This document shows, one piece after another, positions 9,073-14,545 of a DNA stretch of 14,545 bases. Source of the stretch: Acanthamoeba castellanii str. Neff (taxonomy: Eukaryota > Discosea > Longamoebia > Acanthamoebidae); NCBI RefSeq assembly GCF_000313135.1, contig NW_004457677.1, positions 48,907 through 63,451 on the forward strand, in the 5' to 3' direction. The notes below the pieces were generated by a model that was not told the origin of the DNA, made no database searches, and saw only the letters and a list, made by a program, of their open reading frames with translations. Position numbers and translations under genes: made by a program. Every line of letters starts with the position of its first letter. Position 1 is the stretch's first letter.

Positions 9073-10649
9073 ATGGCCGACCATCAGGTGCCGCCAGCGT
9101 GGGGCGATCCGGCCACGCTCACCCAACAACCGCAGGGAGTGCCCTATGGCTACCCGCCCTCGCCCCCTCGCCACCCATCTCCTGCGGCATCGCCGCACTC
9201 GTCGCCCCCTCCATCTTCATCCTTCGCCGCTTCGACGTCGGCCCTTCCATCTTCAGCGTCCTCGCCCAACGTGGGCAACCAGCCGCAGGTGGTCGAGTAC
9301 GAGCAGAGCTTCGGCTTCGTCGAGGTGGGCGAGGGCGAGCTAGAGGGAGGCGGCTACAAGCTCAAGCGGAATGCATCGACCGTCGTGCTCACCGGCGACG
9401 GCCTGGCCCAGCACCAGCGGCAGATTGAGAGCCTCGAGCGCGGCATGGACGACCTGCGCATCGAGTTCGAACGGCTCAAGCTCCAGGTGCTCGAGTTCGA
9501 GGAGGAGAACCACCAGTGGTCGTTACGCTACTCGCGTCGCATGGCCGTCGTGGCCAACGCCAGCTTGGGTGCGTGGATCTTCTGGTCGCGCTTCATCCTC
9601 TTCGTCAAGCGCCACAAGGCCGATCTCATCCAGGGCTGGCTGCGCTCATCTTCAGCATCTTCATCTTCTCCTTTTTCATCCTCATCTTCTACATCACCAG
9701 CCGCCGTCGCTACGCGTGCGGCCGCGCCGCTGCTGCGCCGCACCAAGCAGTCGCTCGTGCGGCAGGCCATCATCGGGGGCGGCCGGCTCAGCAAGCGGGC
9801 CACCTTCAACAAGCTCTTCACCAAGGGCTACATGTTCGCCATCCGCCACTCGTGGGTGTTCCTCCTCTCGTCCTACCTCATCACCCGCAAGGGCGCCCGC
9901 CGCTGGGCCGGCCTCATCGCCAGCACCTGCTACTCGGTCTACCTGGCCTTCTTCACCGACACCGTCCCGTGGACCTCCTACTTCACCATCTTCGCCAACC
10001 TCCTCTACATCACCGCCTGCCTCAAGGGCATGAACGACGGGTGCGACTCGCGCTCCTCCCCACCAGCCCACACTTGCCTTGGGTCTGTACTCACCCTTCG
10101 TGTATGTGTCGTGTGCGTGTCGTGTGGTGTGTCGTGGGTCGTGTGTGTCGTGGTGACAGTGAGAAGGAGGTGCCGTCGCTGTTCAATCTCCACAAGGGCG
10201 GACGCGAGGCGACGCTTTCGTCCACGTCGTCTTCTCAGTCGGCTGGCCTGAATGGAAGCGGCGGCGGTGCCGGAAGCGGCAACACGCCCGCGATGATGAC
10301 CCGCAACAACTCGTTCGTGTCGCGCCACACGCGCAACCCGAGCCGCAGCGGCCGCAAGATCTCGACGCCCACGCCGCTGTCGGCCTTTGCGTCGGCCTCA
10401 CCCACGCCCTCCTTCTCGTCGCCCACCACGTCCTTCTCGTCGCCATCCCAATCGCGCCAGCTGGCCATGGCCTTTTCATCATCATCGTCGTCGCCTTCGA
10501 CTTCGTCGTCTTCGCCCGTCGGGGACCACCGCTCGCCCTCGCCTCAGCCGTTCCCGCCGACCACCCGCATGCGCAAGAATCGAAGCAATGTCAAGTTTGT
10601 GCTCGATGACGAGAACGATGACGGCGAGAACGACGCCTCTGCCACTTGA
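9073..10649 (+). CDS. Multi-pass membrane protein with coiled coil and Ser-rich C-terminal tail
   Basis: Two exons, 9073-10040 and 10160-10649, joined in phase 2 (DG-EKEVPSLF) to give about 485 residues. The start ATG follows aaaggaggc. Residues 1-75 are Pro/Ser-rich and probably disordered. Residues about 112-155 form a coiled coil (QIESLERGMDDLRIEFERL). Hydrophobic segments follow at about 157-178 (ASLGAWIFWSRFILFV), 259-272 (SWVFLLSSYLI) and 279-318 (WAGLIASTCYSVYLAFF, YFTIFANLLYITACL). The tail after residue 325 is Ser/Thr/Pro-rich with basic patches and an acidic end. Frame 1 at 9640-9720 reads as a Ser run, while frame 0 reads as a perfect membrane helix, so one segment may be hidden by paired indels. 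I do not recognise the family; an intracellular-membrane location is only inference. Confidence 0.75.
10041..10159 (+). other. GT-repeat intron of the membrane-protein gene
   Basis: 119-base intron gtgcgac...gtgacag. From about 10098 it is a degenerate run of gtgt, gtcg and gtgg. Splicing in phase 2 restores the frame from the membrane domain to the Ser-rich tail. Confidence 0.8.
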
Positions 10650-10695
10650 GAGTCTGTGCATGTATTTAAATTTGATGTACATATCAACGAGCAAC
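10448..10695 (+). repeat. Direct repeat copy A: native 3' end of the membrane-protein gene
   Basis: These 248 bases span the last 67 codons or so, the stop at 10647-10649 and 46 bases of 3'-UTR. They recur at 11113-11363 with two substitutions and one 3-base insertion. Confidence 0.95.
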
Positions 10696-10741
10696 ATTGC
10701 TATGAAGGAAGGTGTGACAGCGTGAGTCAGAATTACAAGAA

Positions 10742-11714
10742 TTACAAGAAGAGAGGCATCCAGTCCGCCGACAGACGCGATGCGGCGCCTGCCGACTCGG
10801 CGATGACCGTGAAGCTGCCCATGGCCGCGCCGTTGCCGGTGGAGATGCTGCGCTTCTTGGCCACGATGCCTCCTTCACTTTGACCCCTGCGCTGGAGCTG
10901 AGGCGCTTGGCCTGCGGCGCCTGGCTCACCTCCGACACCAGGTGGAAGAAGTGTGGGCCTCTTCCCCTGTGACCACCGACGCCAGGGGCAGCGCGTTGAT
11001 CCCGAAGCCGTTGTGCACCATCGCCTGGCCCGCCCTGTCGTGCCGCGGCGTTGAAGGGGAAGAAGTCGATGACTGTGCAAACAACAAAACTAGTTGGGTG
11101 AGCACTCAGCGGCCAATCGCGCCAGCTGGCCATGGCCTTTTCATCATCATCGTCGTCGTCGCCTTCGACTTCGTCGTCTTCGCCCATCGGGGACCACCGC
11201 TCGCCCTCGCCTCAGCCGTTCCCGCCGACCACCCGCATGCGCAAGAATCGAAGCAATGTCAAGTTTGTGCTCGATGACGAGAACGATGACGGCGAGAACG
11301 ACGACTCTGCCACTTGAGAGTCTGTGCATGTATTTAAATTTGATGTACATATCAACGAGCAACCAGCTGGAACTGTTGAGATAAAGAAAGAGACACAAAT
11401 CGTACTTGAAATTGATAAAGATGATAAATCTGATTTAAGAAGTGTACCCAAGTCGTTGACGGCGAGTACGTCGCCGTCGCAGTTGTGTAGTTGGTGACGT
11501 CCCACAGCTTGAGGACTTGGCCGTCGAGGAAGTTCAAGCTCGTGATCTGGAACTTGGACAGATCGCCCACCGCCCGGTCCGCGGGGTCGGCCCGAAGCTT
11601 GATGAACTCTACGCCGTCGCCGTCGGGCGAAGGGTTGTCCACGCGGTGATGGCGGCTGAGCACGAAGTGTGATGGGCGGGTGTGGCTCACCCCAGCGACT
11701 CGGTGAGTGGTCAT
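10742..11714 (-). CDS. Small minus-strand gene of unknown function, interrupted by a duplicated segment
   Basis: A start ATG at 11714-11712 opens a coding-like exon 11714-11448 (KFQITSLNFLDGQVLKLWDV) that ends at a gtacac donor. One phase-consistent model adds exons 11072-10930 and 10886-10742, for 184 residues ending ADWMPLFL. It needs a 374-base intron holding repeat copy B and a 43-base second intron. A more ordinary 74-base intron ends at 11373 (tctttatctcaacag), but its exon runs only nine bases (FQL) before copy B, then hits a stop. In 10742-11072 the good-codon frame changes several times (IDFFPFNAA, then VHNGFGINALPLASVV, then HFFHLVSEVSQAPQAK, then GGIVAKKRSISTGNGA), mostly near G runs. 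So this is either a broken gene or a real gene with assembly damage. No family recognised. Confidence 0.5.
11113..11363 (+). repeat. Direct repeat copy B: displaced second copy of the membrane-protein gene tail
   Basis: 251 bases nearly identical to 10448-10695. Differences: one extra tcg in the Ser run, g to a at 11186 (Val to Ile) and c to a at 11304 (Ala to Asp). The open frame and stop (to 11317) are kept. It has no upstream gene body of its own and lies inside the span of a minus-strand gene. It might be an unused fragment, an alternative last exon (cactcag acceptor-like sequence just upstream), or an allelic piece misplaced in assembly. Confidence 0.93.
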
Positions 11715-11793
11715 GGCGATCAGAGGCTTAGGCTTGGTCTCAGCTCACCCAAACAGATTCCGACGAATCCCGCTGCATAGCAGCGCCCGCCAG

Positions 11794-11822
11794 CCAATCA
11801 CGCAAAACGTGGATATATATAT
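11794..11822. promoter_or_regulatory. CCAAT plus TATA-like element between two minus-strand genes
   Basis: CCAAT at 11794-11798 is followed by the palindromic run atatatatat at 11813-11822, about 100 bases upstream of the minus-strand ATG at 11714. In the minus direction the CCAAT lies on the wrong side of the TATA. A minus-strand ggtgagt donor-like site sits at about 11833-11827, so this AT run might instead lie in a 5' intron. The remaining bases between 11715 and 11983 show no gene. Confidence 0.35.
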
Positions 11823-11983
11823 CTACACTCACCTCCTTGGGGCGGCGGGGTTAGCGTGGGGCACCTGACTCCTTCTCTGCGTGTGCCGCTCGACGGGTCC
11901 GTTGGATGTTAACGATTGAATGAAGAGAGGGGGCATAAAAAAAGAAAAAAGAATTGGGTCTAGATGGAGTTGTCAATTGTATA

Positions 11984-12529
11984 TTACCACTTGGGCACTT
12001 CACGGGGCTCCTTGCTTTCCTTCTGAATATGCCACTTAGGTTCCTTCTTCTTCCTGGCAGCCCGTCCGCTCAGCGAGAGAACCGATTTCATGGACGATTT
12101 GCTCGATTTGGCGGTCATCCTGTCCGTAGTTCGAAGGCGTGCGAGATTGGGGCGGGTCCGGTTGGCCTGCTGCCTCGCGTTGGCCTTTCGCACGGCCGCC
12201 ACCAGCGCATCAGTCTTCTGCATTCCATTCACCCGTTGTCGCCCCCGCCCCTTGTTCGGGGTCCCCTGTGCCGCCAATTGCTCGAGTGCCGCCTTGAATC
12301 GCTTGGCCCTCACGTCTTCCTCGGCTTCACCGCTCTTCGCCTTCTTCTTCTTGTCATTTGGTGTTCCTCCCATCTTGTTTACGAGCCCGCTGGCCCCCGC
12401 AGCGAGTGAAGATGAAGATGAAGAAGAAGATGCTCGTTTACGTTTGCCGCCGGTCGCTGCAGATGATGAAGATCCATTTCGCTGCTGTTCGAGAACTTGC
12501 AGCTGGTGCAACAGGACTGCGCTCGACAT
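11984..12529 (-). CDS. Small, highly basic Lys/Arg/Ser-rich protein, probably nuclear or nucleolar
   Basis: Single-exon frame of 181 residues from the ATG at 12529 (MSSAVLLHQLQVLEQQ) to the taa at 11984-11986. The frame is open 21 bases further upstream to a TTG, but this is the first ATG. After a short leucine-rich start come a Ser run, basic clusters (KRKRASSS, DKKKKAKSG), a helix-like RAKRFKAALEQLAAQ, and a basic C-terminal region ending RAARKKKEPKWHIQKE and REVPKW. This composition is typical of nucleolar or ribosome-assembly and chromatin-associated proteins, with several plausible nuclear localisation signals. I do not recognise the family. The minus strand has the codon use expected of this genome, and the overlapping plus-strand frames do not. 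Confidence 0.65.
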   Translation of the reverse strand: MSSAVLLHQLQVLEQQRNGSSSSAATGGKRKRASSSSSSSSLAAGASGLVNKMGGTPNDKKKKAKSGEAEEDVRAKRFKAALEQLAAQGTPNKGRGRQRVNGMQKTDALVAAVRKANARQQANRTRPNLARLRTTDRMTAKSSKSSMKSVLSLSGRAARKKKEPKWHIQKESKEPREVPKW

Positions 12530-12749
12530 CCCTCCTTCTTTCTTCTTCAAGTGATTTAAGTAAAATGTAGAGATGGAAATCGAGATTGCCCAACTTGCCT
12601 CCGCTTCTTTTCTTTTTCCCTTTGTTACTTTTTTTGTTTATTTATCACTTATTTGAAATAAAATCAAAACAGGGTTGCGAACGGCTTTCGCCGAACAAGT
12701 GTTGCCCTCTTGGTTTGAATCTGCAGGTTGTCGCTTGAGCAGCAACGAG
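12530..12749. promoter_or_regulatory. Divergent intergenic (shared promoter) region
   Basis: About 220 bases separate two head-to-head starts, minus at 12529 and plus near 12750. The centre is T/A-rich (12610-12665), with an aataaa hexamer at 12657-12662 and long T runs. This is consistent with a shared, nucleosome-poor promoter. No canonical TATA box was identified. Confidence 0.4.
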
Positions 12750-14545
12750 ATGGACGCACCAGAGAAGAAGGCTGGCGGCTGCCAAGAAGCCGGCCCAGGC
12801 CCAGAGCGGTGGCGGCAACAAGCAACAGCCGCCAAAGAAGCCCACGGTGTACAAGAAAAAGAAGAAGGACCAGCTGCCGCCCACCACCTGGGAACGCACC
12901 TTCCTCCGCGCAGTCACCGGCCTGTCCTGGATGAGCGAACCCAACCACGTACCCCCTCCTCCTTTTATTATGTATTAAATACTATTTAAATGACAGTTGT
13001 CAGATTAATGAAAAAAATCAAGCAGAATATATATTCAACATTTTTTATTTTTAATATTATATAACAAAATATTCACAATATCTTTGTGTAGCTGTTCTAC
13101 ACGGGGCGGCTGCAGAGCGTGCCGGACGGCAATTGGATCGACCAGGTCCACCTGGAGTGGTTCTGGGACTATGACCACCTCGAATCCCACCACGGGTACC
13201 CCCCCACCCACCCTCCCTCGTTCCTGTGTGCCACGTCACCTTCTCTTCTTCTCTTCTCTTCTGTGCTGTACCGTGCACCGCACTTACTCAGCGCACGCCG
13301 TGGTGCATGACCTGCCAATCCAGCTACATTCAGTGGTTGTTTGCGATATTCGAGGGCCAGGGCATGAACTTTGGGTCCTACCGCCTGCTCAAGGAGGAAG
13401 CCAGGAAGATGCGAAGGACGTTGGAGTGCAACGTGCGCTTCCTGCGTTCCTACAAGTACGCCCTCAAAACGCCGTGTGTGTGTCTGTGTCGTGTGTCGTG
13501 TGTCGTGTGTCGTGTGTCGTGTGTCGTGTGTGCAGCACACTCAGATCGTATCGTTAACGCGACACGACACGGCACGACACACACAACAGGTTGATGCTGA
13601 ATTTCTACGGCTTCCGGATAGTGGACTACGAGACGGGCGAGCTCGAGCGAACCGACGAATACGAGGAGCGCTTCCTCAATCTCAACTACTGCTCCCACAA
13701 CAACCTCCGCATCAGTACCCTTTCCCCCGTGCGTGCGGTTGGCGTGTGCGGTGGTGCGTGCGTGTGCGTGCGCTAACTGCTCGCGTGGCAGGTCGAATTC
13801 TGATGGCCCTGGGCGAGCACGGGTTCGTGCGGTACAAGAAGACTCTGTTGGCCAAGCTCACGGAGGAGATCAAGGAGAACGGCCAGATGCCCGAATGCAC
13901 TGAGTCGCTGGAGAAGTTCTGGACCTTCCTCGTCGTCGACGAAGACTCTCCCCAATACGTCAAGAAGACCAAAGAGGTGCGTGTGCGTGTGCCGTGTGTG
14001 TGTGTGTGTCGTGTGCGGTGTGTGCGTGTGCCATGAGCTCACTTGGGTTGGTGTGAACAATGCGCAGTCCCCGGAGGACAGGGAGGAGGGCGTGTTCTTC
14101 AAGCACCAGAAGGCCAAGGATCGCGTGTACGAGAAGTGGGAGGAGGACGAGCGGCGGTGGACGCAGGAGCTCATGCAGGTGCGCGAGCGCATGCGCGACA
14201 AGTTCGAGGAGGGCAAGACGCGCCGCATGAAGGAATTCGAACGCCGCGCCGAGCTCTTCGCCGACATGGAGAAGGCCCGCGCCAAGGCCCGCGCCGCCAA
14301 ACAACAGCAACAGAACGGCCAACACAACAAGAAGCCGGCGCAGCAAAAGAAGAAGGAGAAGGACAAGGAGCAATCGGACAACGACGATGAGAGCGAGGAG
14401 GAGCCGCAGCACAACAAGGAGCCGGCGCAAAAGAAGAAGGAGAAGGAACAGTCGGCCGACGGCGAGGGAGAGGAGGAGGAGCCGCAGCACAACAAGAAGC
14501 CGGCGCAGCACAAGAAGAAGGAGAAGGAGAAGGAACAGCCGGACG
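12750..14545 (+). CDS. Opioid growth factor receptor-like protein (OGFr_N domain), 3' end outside the window
   Basis: Exons: about 12750-12948, 13092-13195, 13324-13455, 13590-13714, 13792-13976 and 14068 onward. Joins from exon 2 onward keep phase exactly. The spliced product matches the OGFr conserved region: DGNWIDQVHLEWFWDYD, HLESHHG-YIQWLF, GMNFGSYRLL, RSYK-LMLNFYGFRIVD, HNNLRIS-RILMALGEHGF. The domain covers about 160 residues after a Lys-rich leader (TVYKKKKKDQLPPTTW). The last exon is a charged helix (EKWEEDERRWTQELM) followed by tandem Gln/Lys/Glu repeats that run off the end. In animals OGFr is a nuclear-envelope-associated protein that binds met-enkephalin and slows growth. Here only the domain is shared, and no opioid ligand should be assumed. 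The ATG at 12750 is out of frame with the rest of exon 1 unless one extra G near 12775-12778 is discounted. Confidence 0.88.
12949..13091 (+). other. AT-rich intron 1 of the OGFr-like gene
   Basis: 143-base GT-AG intron (gtacccc...tttgtgtag), strongly A/T-rich from about 12960 on, with long A and T runs. It contrasts with the GC-rich exons and with the GT-repeat introns later in the same gene. Confidence 0.8.
13456..13589 (+). repeat. Self-complementary intron 3 of the OGFr-like gene with (CGTGTGT)6
   Basis: The intron begins gtacgcc. It carries six exact tandem copies of the heptamer cgtgtgt at 13490-13531, preceded by a GT run. Its last 35 bases or so are the complementary type (cgacacgacacggcacgac then acacac) up to the acceptor acacaacag. 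The two arms can pair imperfectly across a loop of about 25 bases. Confidence 0.75.
14320..14545 (+). repeat. Tandem protein repeat QHNKxPAQ in the OGFr-like tail
   Basis: The coding sequence for QHNK(K/E)PAQ starts at 14320, 14407 and 14485. The units are 87 and 78 bases apart, each followed by a KKKEK cluster and an acidic stretch. The third unit is cut by the window end. Animal OGFr proteins also have imperfect C-terminal repeats, but of unrelated sequence. Confidence 0.85.

Noticed and set aside
11094..11384. Independent gene at repeat copy B
   Set aside because: It is only the tail of the membrane-protein gene with no promoter or body of its own.
11954..12554. Plus-strand frames over 11954-12554
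   Set aside because: They read as Arg/Leu/Ser noise; the minus strand has one uninterrupted basic protein with typical codons.
13471..13531. CRISPR-like array or telomeric repeat
   Set aside because: It is a 7-base microsatellite with no spacers, wholly inside a spliced intron.
13773..14513. 246-codon minus-strand frame with Cys/Ser/Leu runs
   Set aside because: Reverse reading of Lys/Glu-rich repeats and a GT-repeat intron; it crosses OGFr exons with proven phase.

Overview
The window reads as nuclear DNA of a free-living amoebozoan, most likely an Acanthamoeba-type genome. Coding DNA is GC-rich with C/G-ending codons. Genes are densely packed on both strands and broken by many short GT-AG introns (mostly 60-190 bp). 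The families are eukaryotic: ubiquitin protease, RCC1/BTB, alpha-crystallin, OGFr_N. I see no bacterial operon, rRNA, tRNA or CRISPR array. The assignment to Acanthamoeba is inference from style and domain content.

Layout. (1) 73-1029 (+): 3' end of a USP-type deubiquitinase with a C-terminal ubiquitin-interacting motif. (2) 1030-1664: intergenic, mostly a sharply CpG-depleted block unlike everything around it. (3) 1665-5065 (+): a seven-exon RCC1-repeat, double-BTB protein ending in a degenerate FYVE-like zinc finger. (4) 5066-5730: intergenic, with repeats and a long pyrimidine tract. (5) 5731-8956 (+): a 13-exon, 613-residue protein with a His/Gln-rich N-terminus, an unrecognised conserved middle, an AT-hook-like patch and a C-terminal Hsp20/alpha-crystallin domain. 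(6) 9073-10649 (+): a multi-pass membrane protein with a coiled coil and a Ser-rich tail. (7) 10742-11714 (-): a small interrupted gene that contains a second copy of the 3' end of gene 6. (8) 11984-12529 (-): a small, very basic protein. (9) 12750-14545 (+, runs off the end): a protein with the opioid growth factor receptor (OGFr_N) domain and a charged tandem-repeat tail.

The genes do not form one pathway; they look like independent housekeeping or regulatory loci. Two themes recur. First, the exon joins keep phase exactly almost everywhere, so the gene models are well supported, yet at five places the coding signal jumps frame without a usable intron. Draft-assembly indels are the simplest reason, with real decay possible in gene 7. 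Second, several introns are filled with alternating GTGTGTCG/CACACG repeats, and one is self-complementary.

Points most worth following: the RCC1-BTB-BTB-FYVE-like architecture with repeat-aligned phase-1 introns, the alpha-crystallin fusion, the duplicated gene tail inside the opposite-strand gene, and the CpG-depleted block.
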